The notes beneath the pieces were generated by a model that ran no database searches, was not told where the DNA came from, and saw only the letters and a list, made by a program, of their open reading frames with translations. DNA of 64,000 nt from Peromyscus leucopus. Its lineage: Eukaryota > Chordata > Mammalia > Rodentia > Cricetidae. Positions 11,411 to 45,794 of this stretch are shown piece after piece. A program made the translations under genes and the position numbers. The stretch lies in the NCBI RefSeq assembly GCF_004664715.2, contig NC_051070.1, forward strand, positions 43,582,456-43,646,455, given 5' to 3'. The number at the start of each line of letters is the position of its first letter. Within the stretch, counting starts at the first letter, position 1.

Positions 11411-11934
11411 CAGGATGTGTGCAGAGCAAGTGTCCCAGGCTGGTTGCTGGACTCTTCTTGCTCCACATCAGACTTAACCATCTAAAAACTTGCCCCTCCC
11501 AATTCTCTCCGCACTGGGCTTCTGCCTCTCCTAGTGTCCTGCTGGGTCTGAGACTGCCCCCCCAGCCTCCCCAGCCTCAGCGCCACCGCCAGCTCTGCTA
11601 TGGCCGTCTCTCCCACCCTTCTCTTCCCTGGCAGCCCCACATCGGCATCTCCACAGAAGCGTGCCTTTCTTGATCCTTAAACACTCTCCTGCCGCAGTCT
11701 TGCACATTCCTGCTCCCTCTGCTCGGAAAACTTCATCTTCTCCCGGGCACCAGCCCTCGCTCACTCCTCAGCAGAGAACTCTGAAATGGCTAAAACCCCC
11801 AGTGTGTGAATCGAGGAACCCTAGCTGCAAATGAGGTACCACAGCATAAGATACATTCCTCAAAATGGAGGAGGAAAAAAGGGTGGCGGCAGGGCTGGGG
11901 ATGTGCCTCTGTGGAAAGCACGCCCATCACAAAA
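11411..11934. other. Intergenic unique sequence
   Basis: C-rich unique sequence after the minisatellite; no exon, promoter motif or repeat recognised. Confidence 0.5.
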
Positions 11935-12086
11935 CGGGGAGCACTGGCCAGTGCCTGTGATCCCAGCACTCCAGAGATGGTGGTGGGAGAATTCAAAATG
12001 TAAGGTCACCTTCAGCTGCATATGGAGTTCTAAGTCATCCTGAGCTACAAGTGACTGTCAACAACAACAACAACAACAACAAAAGG
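11935..12086 (+). repeat. Diverged B1-like SINE with (CAA)n tail
   Basis: CAGTGCCTGTGATCCCAGCACTCC, then CTGAGCTACAAG, followed by a (CAA)n tail. Confidence 0.55.
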
Positions 12087-12604
12087 TGAAATATCTTCTC
12101 TGTTCACCTAATGGTGCTATGCATATGTGTATGATCTGTACACACATTATGGCTGTTCCTTTAGACGCATCCCATTAGTGTTTGGGAGAAGTTGGCCGCC
12201 GTGTCTTTTAATTGTTGTTTTGACTTAACTGTAGGCATTTTCAATCCAGGCTCCCCATTTCCTCTGCTGCAGGCAGGCCCCTTCTGCTCGGGTTTCGCTG
12301 TTGCTGCAACCTAAGACCCCCCCCCCCTGGAGAATCCAGTGGCAAAAGGCCATCTCCAAGACTCTGCCCCACACTCTGGTTTCAGGAGAATCCAGCAAAG
12401 GCCCCGCCCCCGCCCCAGGGGAAAGGTGTCCTAACGTGGGCACTTAAGCCACGTCCCTATCTTCTGGTACCATCCTGCTCTCCTCTCAATCCCCTTCCAT
12501 CAGCACCCTCAAGAAATAACCTCCAGGCTATATATATATATATAGCATGGAGGTCCCTAGGACGACTGTGGCTTATAATAAATTTCAGTTTTACTCAATT
12601 ATTG

Positions 12605-13012
12605 AAAAAAAAAATAGCCAAATGAATGGAAACACATGAACTATGAACCAAAGGCTGAGGGGCCCCCAGCTGGATCAGGCCCTCTGAATAGGTGTGACAG
12701 TTGATTGGCTTGATCAGTTTGAGAGGCATCTAGGCAGTGTGACCAAGTCCTGTGCTCATTGCATGAGTTGGCTGTTTGAAACCTGGGGCTTATTCAGGGA
12801 CACTTGGCTCAGGCTGGGAGGAAGGGACTGGACCTGCCTGGACTGAGTCTACCAGGTTGATCGCAGTCCTCGGGGGAGGATTTGCCCTGGAGGAGGTGGG
12901 AATGGGGGGTGGGCTGGGGGTAAGGCAAGGGGGTGGGGTGGGGAGAATAGGGGAACCCGTGGCTGATATGTAGAACTGAATGGTATTGTAAAATAAAATA
13001 AATAAAATTAAA
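12605..13012 (+). mobile_element. 5'-truncated L1 3' end
   Basis: ATAGCCAAATGAATGGAAACAC ... AGTTGGCTGTTTGAAACCTGG ... GGTGGGAATGGGGGGTGGG ... TGGCTGATATGTAGAACTGAA and an AAATAAAAT tail. It shares this text with 22105-22480. The G-rich polypurine tract before the tail is typical of rodent L1 3' UTRs. Confidence 0.65.
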
Positions 13013-13034
13013 AACACACACACACACACACAAA

Positions 13035-13122
<88 letters not shown>
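13013..13122 (+). repeat. (CA)n plus (GAAA)n microsatellite
   Basis: Short CA run, then about 22 GAAA units, growing out of the A-rich tail of the L1 fragment. Confidence 0.95.
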
Positions 13123-13199
13123 ACCTCCAGCCAGTGTCACGGCAAAGCCCTCTGATGCTCTAAGAAATCCTTGGGTGGACAGCTCATTGCCCCAACAAG

Positions 13200-13440
13200 C
13201 TAGTATTTGGGGGAGGGGGAGTTTCCAAGACTCGACATCCCTGCTGTAAAGAATGCACCCACCCTTACACACTCAGACCTATCTGGACTGTGCTTGGGGG
13301 GCTTTGGCCTGGAGAGAGAGGAGAGGTCACTTCTGAGAATGCAGGACAAGCTGAGGAGGCTGCTCCAGGGTGGAGGGAGAAGGGAGGGGAGAGGTGCAGT
13401 GTTAGAAGGGGTGGGGACAGAAGGGCTGGCCAGAGCAGGA

Positions 13441-13493
<53 letters not shown>

Positions 13494-13580
13494 AGCTCCT
13501 GCTGCTTGGTGTGCAGGGGACATTCGTCGTTGGGACAGAGGGGCAGAGCCTCTAGGTGTCCTTCTTCACCATCTTCAACC
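13200..13580 (+). promoter_or_regulatory. CNMD: CNMD proximal promoter / 5' UTR region
   Basis: The 380 bases before the start codon contain G-rich GGGAGGGG/GGGGTGGGG blocks (13374-13420) that could bind Sp-family factors, a pure CTG tract (13443-13493), and no evident TATA box. Sp-type control of the CNMD core promoter is known in the literature. The transcription start cannot be placed here from sequence alone. Confidence 0.45.
13443..13493 (+). repeat. (CTG)17 triplet repeat
   Basis: Seventeen uninterrupted CTG units, 87 bases before the CNMD start codon, therefore in the 5' UTR or core promoter. The minus strand reads as CAG; no coding role is supported. Confidence 0.95.
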
Positions 13581-36950
<23,370 letters not shown>

Positions 36951-37220
36951 AACCCACTTCATCTATCAGGGACTGTCAAGCAAGAATTAACCTGAGAGTT
37001 GACAACCAAAGAAGCATAAAGCATGTTCTTGCCAAGGAACCACAAAGTATTTTATACTCAACCTGAGTAATGTTTATCCTAAACAATGTAACAGAATCTC
37101 TCAACTGTATGTGCAAATGTACTGAAAGGGCACTTTAAGTCTACAATTATTATCCCTTCACTATTTGCTTTGCTAATAAAGCCTATTGCAAGTCTTTAAA
37201 AGCTACTTTTGAAATAAACA
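36951..37220 (+). other. CNMD: CNMD 3' UTR, proximal part
   Basis: AT-rich unique sequence directly after the stop, ending near two AATAAA hexamers. The exact cleavage site is not visible from sequence alone. Confidence 0.7.
37175..37180 (+). promoter_or_regulatory. CNMD: Candidate CNMD poly(A) signal AATAAA
   Basis: Canonical hexamer 225 bases after the stop codon, followed by CCTATTGCAAG. A second AATAAA lies at 37213-37218. Either could direct cleavage; the first seems more likely by spacing and context. Confidence 0.65.
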
Positions 37221-40185
37221 TGGAAAGTTATTTAAAGTTTGTCCCAGATCTGTCATATACTTGAATACTTTAATCATGATTGAAATCATCCCAATGGTTC
37301 TACTGTTTATAGAGAAATATTCTTAACCTTCACTGTCATTGCCAGTCTTGCAAATGTGCCAAGCCCCCACCCACATCCCCCCAAAAGGAAAGAAAAAAAA
37401 AAACACAGGAGGAACATAGAATAGAATTCACCTAAAAGCAAACATTACAACTTTCAATCTGGTACCTCATGTGGAATTATTACCTATAGTTCCCATGACA
37501 AGTCATTAACAAGGGGCAACACTACATTGAGTCACCTTCCAGGAAGAAAGTATTAGACTAAAGAACACACAAGAAGGTAAATCAGACTCACAGGGAATAA
37601 CTGTGACATTCATCTTCACACTCCTGTCCATGTGTTTCCAATAAGGAACCACAGAGCAAGAAGCACAATGGTTTCACCTTTGTAGTACAGATCAGGCTGC
37701 CAAGGCAGTCCAATTACCAGCCAGTTACTCTCCTAGAACAGGCCTTGGAGAGCTGCCTGGCAGGTGCAGCTGGGAAGGAACAGCCTGCTTCCTTAAGACA
37801 TGAAGGAAACAAGCATTGTCTTCAGAAATGGCAATATTAGATCAGGAGGATACGGAAGTGTTTTATAATTGTGACATTTTAGTTTCGAACCCCATAGTTG
37901 AGAGAGACAGAAAAAAATAACTTTCCTGAAATTTTTACCCAAACAAAATTCTAATGTGACAGAAGGGTCTTAATGCTGACACACATTCTTTCTGAACAAG
38001 GCTTATAGATTGCATGTCTGGTATTTGTCAATTAAAATCTGTAAGACACAGAACTCATAGAGCCTGGCTATCAAACACTTCCACTTAGTGGGATAATCTG
38101 CATTGGCACCTGAGAAAGAAGAATAAAAGAACATGTCCTGGTCATACGTGATGTCCTGGTCATGCTGTTCTCAGGCAGAAGATACTTTCTGCAGCTCAAT
38201 TTTTCACGCTTAATCTTTAAGGTGGTTGCTTTCCTTCCTCTTAACCAAGCAAAACATGGGCCGTATAGTTCTACCCATGCTCACAGAGCCCAGTAATTTG
38301 CACTGAGTTCTAGAAACAAGATCAAAAGAGGTTAGTCAGTCAGTATACCATCCCTAGAAGGATGGAAGCAATGAGCTTCTTGGAGAACACCTACTTGGAG
38401 GGCTTCATGTAAGCCAGATCTAGTCTGTGAAGTGAGAGAGTGAGTGTTCCAGAGGGAGTGTGCTGGGGAAAGGCAGAGGCATGACACTCCACGGGACAAA
38501 CTGGAAACGGAGCACTTCGGCAGGAAATGTGAAGGTGGAAAAACAGGCAGAAGCTACACCTTACAGGATGTCAACTTGACAGATACAGAAATGGGAACCA
38601 ATCCAATTCTAGGCAAGGAGATGGCTGGTTAGGTTTTCATGGTAGGTCAATCACCTGGGTAGCTTTCCTGAGAACCTAGGGCATTCCAGAGGTCAAAGGG
38701 TAGGTTAGCAAGGAGCACGTCATAACAGAAAGCTGTCTTCTGCAAGACGCTTGCTTCCTTTTTAAAATTCTACCAGATGGAAGCACAAGTAGATGAAAAC
38801 AGAAAACATTCTACCATGTTAAAGTATAACCTTTAGATAAAAATAGAAATAGATGGTTTACTTTTACAGATGAGGGACCATTGTTATAAAACATCACTGA
38901 ATACAAATCTTCTATTGCCTCTAAGCAGGCCAATCCCAAACTACAAATACAGCTGACTTTTGCTATATTGAATTTTGACTGAAACATATCACTGTGTTTA
39001 CACTTGTATTAAATGATACCACAATATTTTAGACACTTATTTCTCAGTAATGGTGTACACTATTACTCTTAGAACATCGTAGACTGGTTTCCAAGGTCCT
39101 AATGTGACCCAGAACAGAACAATGGGCTGATTCAGTCTTAGATGTGGTAGGTGGGGCACACAGAGAAAAGGCTTCACTTATGTATCAGTATGGTCATATT
39201 AACTTGTATCATTCAAGTATGCCAGACTGCATTGCAACCAGTCTAAAAACTCATAGACCTCATCCCTACATCTCTTCTACCACCTAAAATGATTCTAGCA
39301 TTGAAAAGATAAGCTAAAATTAGTCAATCCACTCAACCATTTATTTTACATCAGATTTTATTACAGCGAAATACAATCTCCATTTTACAAAACACAAACG
39401 CTTTGAGTGGCCTGTTTCCATGTAAGCTGGCTGTATCGATTAGTTCAATGGTGTGTACTTTATAGAAATGACCACACTTTGAAAGCTAACTGGTTTATTG
39501 GGGATGGAAGGAACTGACAAAACCTACATGCATTGCTAGTTCTGGTAGTATAATCACAAACGTGAAGGTGCAAATCTGAGCAATGACACTAACTTTAGCA
39601 AAAAAAACCCACTTTATATGCATTGTGTTTTGGTTATGAAGGAAAGCTGAACCCCTTTTAAAGGATGTTTATATATATATGCATGCTCATTCTACATGAA
39701 TATACAAGTGTATTTCATTTTGAAAAAAAGATCCAATATTAGAATCAAATTTATAAAGTGAGTTAGTTTTAACTAACTGGAGGAATCACCACAGGTTTTA
39801 TTTAAACTGTTTATACTCAAATGTATTTAATTCAGTTTTTAGATATTTAATGTGAGGATATATACATATGCATATATATAAATACAGATTTGTGCATGTA
39901 TAATCTGAGCTTAGCAAATAGTTAACACTATTTTCCAAGACATTTATGTCACTGAACCCTTTGCACATCTTAGTTGTTTTTACATAAAAATATAGGAGTC
40001 AGTCTCTAGTATTGTAGTGTACGTTACCAACAGAAAGATAAAAATTGGTGCTGGGACTGGAAATAATATACCCACACTACGCTGACATTGCTCCTTTATA
40101 AACATTCTCTTCTCCCATGATTCCTAGCAACTGGTTTGGAACCCCAGAAAACTGCCACACATCCCTTTTTAAAAATTCTCTTCTG
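37221..40185. other. Between CNMD and SUGT1, unique sequence
   Basis: No SINE is seen over about 3 kb, which is unusual in this window. Possibly part of a long SUGT1 3' UTR from 39340 onward. Confidence 0.4.
39340..39362 (-). promoter_or_regulatory. Candidate distal SUGT1 poly(A) signals
   Basis: Two minus-strand AATAAA hexamers 17 bases apart (39362-39357 and 39345-39340) in an AT-rich context typical of transcript ends. If used they would give SUGT1 a 6.3-kb 3' UTR. This is inference only. Confidence 0.3.
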
Positions 40186-40363
40186 AGCCGGGGGAGTGGG
40201 GTGGGGGTGGGGGTGGCACACACCTTTAATCTCAGCACTCCGGAGGCAGAGTCAGGCAGATCTCTGTGAGTTCGAGGCCAGCCTGGTCTACAGCGTGAGA
40301 TCCAGGACAGGCACCAAAGCTACACAGAAAAACCCTCTCAAAAAAACAAAAACAAAAACAAAG
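40186..40363 (+). mobile_element. B1 SINE with target duplication
   Basis: AGCCGGGGGAGTGGGGTGG ... CCCTCTCAAAAAAAC, flanked by TTCTCTTCTG (40176-40185 and 40364-40373). Confidence 0.85.
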
Positions 40364-40723
40364 TTCTCTTCTGTAGATAGCTACAGAACTTCTAAAAGCA
40401 ACAAGGCAGCCTAGAAGAAATACCTACGTGTACTAACTTGAAGTGTGGCAAATCTACTGGCAATTACCTTACTTTTTTGAAATGTGACTACTGTGGCTTC
40501 CTATCTTCTGCATTCCATGTTGTGGATTATTTACTAGCCAAGAGTTTTCTTTTCAAAAGCCTGTATCATTAATTGGCCTACACTATTACCTATCTTTTTA
40601 TAATGAATCTGACCCATACTGACACTCAAAAAACTTGGAACTAGTCAAGCATGAAATTTCTCTTAGCAGGGCATAATGTGGCTAAACGTAACCAGTTTGT
40701 TTTCAGTTAAAATCAGATTCCAA

Positions 40724-40860
40724 AAACCAGGCATGGTGCAATGTCTATAATCACAGCACTGAGAGGCCAAGGCAGGAGGATGGCTACAAGTCTGGGCCAG
40801 CCTGTCCTTGAGATCCTGTCTCAAAAAAAAAAAAAAACAAAAAACAAAAAACAAAAAACC
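40724..40860 (+). repeat. Diverged B1-like SINE
   Basis: AACCAGGCATGGTGCAATG ... GAGATCCTGTCTCAAAAA, then an AAAAC tail. Confidence 0.65.
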
Positions 40861-41228
40861 CTGCATTCTTGTTACTACGTAAACTACAAAAGCGGTAAAA
40901 GCAACAACAAAAAGGATCGCCATAGGTCTCCATTACACACTGTGCTCAGCCTGTTCAACCTGCGCTTACACTTTAAAATAGTCACTCTGTCCTATGCATA
41001 CCACACAGGCAATAACAGCAACAGTGCCTCATCATGAACCAGTGGCCCGGTCCTCTGTTGTTCTCTGTTCAGTTTAAACACAAGGTAGTGATACATGTGT
41101 CTTGCCCAAATCCCTATGCTCAGTGTTTCACTAGGACGGCAATGGCCAGACACCGATTCAGTGACTTCATCCCAGGGTCCCTCTACTCGCCTCTACCTTA
41201 TAAAAACATGAAACAGAAAATCTTCACT

Positions 41229-41300
41229 ATCACTGGGAATTAAACCAAGGCCTCAAACAAACTAGGAAAATGCTCTACCAATAACCCATATCCCCAGCCC
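41229..41300 (-). repeat. ID SINE, inverted
   Basis: CACTGGGAATTAAACCAAGGCC ... CTCTACCAATAACCCATATCC. Confidence 0.6.
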
Positions 41301-41522
41301 TGTCTTTTTGTTTTAATGTAAATGAGTGTTTCCTTGCATTGTATGTATGTATGTGTACTGTGTGTATGCCTGGTGCCTGGGGAGGCCAGAAGAGGGCATA
41401 TGATTCCCTGAAACAGGAGTTATGGGTGCTTGTTTGTTGCCATGTGGGTGCTGGGAACTGAACCTAGGTCCTTTTCATGAGCAGTAAGTGCTCTGAACCC
41501 CACAAGCCATCTTTCTAGACCC
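41301..41522 (-). repeat. B3-type SINE, inverted
   Basis: TGTATGTATG tail, GGCCAGAAGAGGGCATATG, GCTGGGAACTGAACCTAGG and GAACCCCACAAGCCATCTTTC. Confidence 0.7.
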
Positions 41523-42549
41523 GAGCCCCCCATTTAATTTCTATTAATGAATAGGAACCAAGTTCTTCAAAGCAGTACCTTCCCACTTTTCTCAAATAGC
41601 TGGGGGGCACTGGAGGTGACTAGTGTAACCTCAGCTGTTTACCTTCTCCTTTACTAATTGCTCTAAATTCCTCTCAAGTCATCTGCTTCAAAACCAACAT
41701 CATTAAAATTATAGATTACTACATAACCCCAGACCTAATGATCCAAATCTTTAGGATAGAAGCCAAAGTCTACATTGAAAAAATGAAACAAAACCCCCAA
41801 GCTTTCCAGGTGAACTCTATCCTAAATATTATGCGAAGCACCTTCCCAGTGCCATAATTCCGGCTGCCTGATATTTTGAGAAACTGTGATGTCACTAGAC
41901 AATTAGGTGAGCTAAGATTCAAGAATGGCTATGAAGAAAAAGGCTGTGAGCGCACTTAGGGGGTGGGGCACATCTGTAAACGAAAGGTTTGGTCCAGACA
42001 GTATTTAAGTTCCACTCTAGCTCTGGAATTCTCCATCTGTTTCCCTTTCGTCTCCTCATCTTGACAGGCAGGAATGTAAATATATGGTTAAGGGAATGAG
42101 AGATTCCAAAACAACCTTTAGTCTTAGCAGATGGCCCATAAAAATGTGTTCTGCTGATCTGGTTTTAACAAAACCATTAAATATAAAATCTTATACCACA
42201 TTTATCCTTAAGGCCCTGTTCACAACCAGTAAATCCTTGTAATCCAATCTCATCTCCATATTTATTCTGCTGTAACTGTACTTACATTCCAAAACAACTG
42301 CTTTGGTAAGCAAAGATTACAATAATGTGATATAACTTGTAATTTGATGTGTAAGGAAGAAAGGGCAGAAATAAGATGAATACTAGTTGAGTTTACTGAA
42401 AAAACACCATGCAAATTAATTCACATCTATATCATCAGGGTATTCACAGTAAAATTACACTGCAGTACAAATTCTAATTTTTATTCCATCTGTCACGTGT
42501 TAACATTTAATGTCATTCCAAACACTTTTTGTACTGATACTTGGGAGTG

Positions 42550-42552
<3 letters not shown>

Positions 42553-42596
<44 letters not shown>
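42553..42596 (+). repeat. (TG)n microsatellite
   Basis: (TG)22, uninterrupted. Confidence 0.95.
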
Positions 42597-42598
<2 letters not shown>

Positions 42599-42734
42599 CA
42601 CGGAATGAGGAATACGGGCCCCATTCTCCGAATCTGCTCACTGTTCCAGCAGCAAAGCTGTCTCAGTATGTGGCAGACCCATCAGGCAGCCTCCAGCTCT
42701 AGGACCTGTGCTGCAATGCCAGATGCCACTTAAC

Positions 42735-42900
42735 CCAGGCTGGCTTGGAAATCCTAGATTCTCTGCAATCCCTGTACTCAGAAGACTGAGGCAAGGAGTT
42801 ACAGCAAGTTCAAGGATAGTTTTGGACTGACTATGTTAACACCAGGCTAGCCTTTACTCCATAAGAAGATCCTCCCTGGGAGAGGAAGAGGGGGGAGACC
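42735..42900 (+). repeat. Diverged B1/B4-like SINE
   Basis: GCAATCCCTGTACTCAGAAG, CAGCAAGTTCAAGGATAGTT and CAGGCTAGCCTTTACTCC. Confidence 0.45.
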
Positions 42901-42904
42901 ACGT

Positions 42905-43232
42905 CTACACTAAGCACACTCTACCACTCAGCTCCACCTCCAGTGCCAAACCTGTTCATCTTGGCCATTGTCTTGGGTGTATAACTTAGGTCTTCTGCCA
43001 ATTTATCTTGCCTGTCTTTAATTATGTGTAAATTTGGACATCTTTTCATTCTAAATCATTTGTGTATTGCTCCCCCTTATTCAGTTCCACACTGCTTCAC
43101 TACAAATATATTTTCTAGTTTATCATTTTAGACTAATATGTTTTAGAAGGATTTAGAGCAAAAGATACTCTCTAAATAACCCAAGGCTTATCAGAAAATT
43201 CAGAACACCATAGTACTTCATTCACTAAGCTC
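42905..43232 (+). repeat. Duplicated segment, copy B
   Basis: Same text as 34850-35376 without the hAT insertion; the junction reads CATTCTAAATCATTTGTG, the empty-site form. Confidence 0.8.
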
Positions 43233-43861
43233 TGAGAGAGAAAAGGGGGAGGGGAGAGCGTGCATCAGACGTGGTAATAGCAGCTCTTGGAAGGTAGAAG
43301 AGGACTGGAGCCCAAGGTGACAGTATATTTGACGCTAATTTAGGACACTAAAAGAAGCAAAATGTGAGGAATAAACAGGGAAGTCTAAAAAGACAAAGCA
43401 ATGACTAGGCCCACTGAGAGCAGAAAATAAGGACATCAGTGAGAGACTCTTCCTTAGAATTCTGTGGAAACTTACAGTTTCCAGGATCTGGACCAGGGAA
43501 ACAGGAGCAACACTCGGGAATGGGCACTTTGGGGTAAGTCTGGCCTATTTCTCAAAATTCCTCTGACAGATAAATCGAATGTATTTAGGTACATTTTATA
43601 ATGCTTTTTGTCATACATTAGGAAGTCTATTTACTCTAACAAAATCCTGAATTTCAACAATGTGAAGCAAATATAGCTAATGAAAAAGCATTTCTATATA
43701 ATACAGCTTTAAAAATAAATGCAAAAATAATACCAAATATAAAAAGCTCTTAAAGTTGAATGGTAAAAATGATTTATTTATTTATATTCACAAAATATTA
43801 GTTATAATTTCTAAGATGCTAGATATTATTTAATAAAGGAATTAAGACATAACAGGCTTAA

Positions 43862-44075
43862 AACTGGGTGGCTCAGGCATTAAGACACTTGTCAATCTTA
43901 CAGAGACCCCAGGTTTGGTTCCCAGCACCCACATGGAGGCTCACAAGTGTCTGTAACTCCATTTCCAGAGGATCTTACACCCGTTCTGGCCTCTGTGGCA
44001 CTGGATGTGCACACTCACACACAAACATACTATACAACATTCATGCAAACATACATACACACAAAATACAAACAA
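43862..44075 (+). repeat. B2/B3-type SINE
   Basis: CTGGGTGGCTCAGGCATTAAG, GGTTTGGTTCCCAGCACCCAC and GTGTCTGTAACTCCATTTCC with a CACACA tail. Confidence 0.75.
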
Positions 44076-44199
44076 ATTTGTTGGGGAAAAAGGCTAAACT
44101 CTTGAAAATTGGGAAGTGAGACAGATTTAGACTTGGATTCTTGTGCAGTAGTATCCTGGCTTATTAAATAGTCTCTGTAGCCAGGCTCCCTTCCACTTA

Positions 44200-45094
44200 G
44201 GATCAACAACACTGAGAAAATTTAACATTAGAACACAACCCAAAGGAGAGACTATCAGAACTCGACTCTAATAAGAAGTCGGTTTCAACCTTCCCTTTGG
44301 CCCTCAAGAACAAGGCTGCAGCCTGTGGCTCTATGTGGGCAAAAGGACAGATCAGGACTCCAGCATGTGATACCACCGACAAAACAAGGCCAGTATGGTG
44401 TGTGGTCCCGTGATGCCAGCAGCCAGCACGCCGCACATTGGAAGGGGAGGCGGGAGCCTGGAATGCAGAGGCAGCTCTCCTCTGCTCCAGCGTGCTTCCA
44501 CAAGCCATTAACAAATGACCTGGAAACTACTCGATGCAACTGTATCGACTCTCTTAATACATCATATCAAACGGCTATAAGGAAGGAGCCCAAGCCCTAC
44601 ACCTTTACAGCTGAATGAAATGCTTGCCAACATGTTTCTCACTCAGTTCACCGTCAGCTCTGAGGAGACAAGAGAGTGCCTTGACACAAAAATGTCAGTG
44701 ACACCTAACAGAACACAGACCCACCACTAGGCTGTAAAGGCTGTGAAAATGATCTCCAATCTGCAAGTTGACTGTGGTATACACGTACATTTTTTGGTTT
44801 GAAAACTCTTTAGTCCAACATTCAACCATTTTGTAACTTTCCTAAATAGCCTTCTCTCAGCTATATTATAAACTCTAAAATTAATGATGTCTATTCGTTT
44901 TTATTATCCCCAAAGAATCTACAGATTTCAGGCACAAAATACTAAACACATGCATATAAATTTACACTCAAAGTAGCAAAACACCAAAGTACTGAAGCCA
45001 GAGCAATCCCGGCACAGACGGAAGCAGGACCTGAGCCGCCCTGCGCCTTTCTTGGCCTCCGCTACAGATTACCTTTAAGACGGCTAAATCTGTG
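44200..45094. other. Unique sequence downstream of SUGT1
   Basis: No clear repeat or gene. A moderately GC-rich patch at 44395-44470 does not match a family I know. Confidence 0.4.
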
Positions 45095-45692
45095 GGCTGT
45101 TAAACTCCAGAACCTATGCTTTATTCTGGAATTTGGAAGGCAGAACCAAAATCTTGGTGCAATTACAAATACTTCTCATAAAAAACCAAATGAGGAAATT
45201 CTCTGTAGTACCTTCTCAATGTTCTCAGTAAAAACTTAAGAGAAAGGTAAATAAACCAACCTTCATAGAAAAACTGTCTTATAACTCATTCAAAAGTAGC
45301 TCTTAAAAGTAAATACAACACTGAAGTTGAAAAATGTATGCCCAAAAGAAGTTGCCAGGTCTAATAAATTATTAACAGAACACTGCATCAAAAATAAGGC
45401 AATTACCCAAGATGTGATTAAAGATTCTCTACTCCCATAACTAGACAGAGCTGATCTAGCTAGGAACAGATGACATTTCATTTGGTTTCAGGACGTGTGA
45501 AATCCTTATGGACAGAAGTGATAAGATGTGATCATCACTCTTTAGAATACTTGTAGGAAAGTCATTTCTAAAGCACAAAGAGGCAAAGGGTTTAATCTTT
45601 CAAAAAGATATTGTTCAAAATTCAAGAATGTGATAAAGCACACAATGGGCACTCGTGAACAAATGCAATACTGTGATAGCAAATTGATTTAT
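45095..45692 (-). other. SUGT1: SUGT1 3' UTR, proximal form
   Basis: AT-rich unique sequence after the stop. A minus-strand AATAAA at 45125-45120 gives a 3' UTR of about 600 bases, in line with an approximately 2-kb mRNA. The end is inferred, not observed. Confidence 0.5.
45120..45125 (-). promoter_or_regulatory. SUGT1: Candidate proximal SUGT1 poly(A) signal
   Basis: TTTATT on plus is AATAAA on minus, in the context CCAGAATAAAGCAT. It lies about 570 bases after the stop codon. Confidence 0.45.
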
Positions 45693-45794
45693 TTAGTACT
45701 GTTTCCATTCCATATCATCAGGAGGGTTGATTTCAACTTTTCTTTTACCTACATCAGACCAGTTGGTACTCAAGACTGTACCACCAGACTCCAT
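45693..45794 (-). CDS. SUGT1: SUGT1 last coding exon and stop
   Basis: Acceptor AATTGCAG; encodes [19 protein letters not shown] through ...DDMEWKQY followed by TAA at 45695-45693. The human protein ends KKY, so the penultimate residue differs (Q). An AATAAA hexamer overlaps the stop codon. Confidence 0.96.

Noticed and set aside
10562..11673. Three long ORFs of 259-325 residues
   Set aside because: They are the three frames of one 31-bp minisatellite; no start context, splice structure or known domain.
12790..13272. 160-residue minus-strand ORF with FLSFFLSFF repeats
   Set aside because: Reads through the L1 3' end and the (GAAA)n tract.
13207..13523. Poly-Cys/poly-Leu and poly-Gln/poly-Ser ORFs over the CTG tract
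   Set aside because: Low-complexity translations of the triplet repeat on both strands; not part of CNMD, whose start lies downstream.
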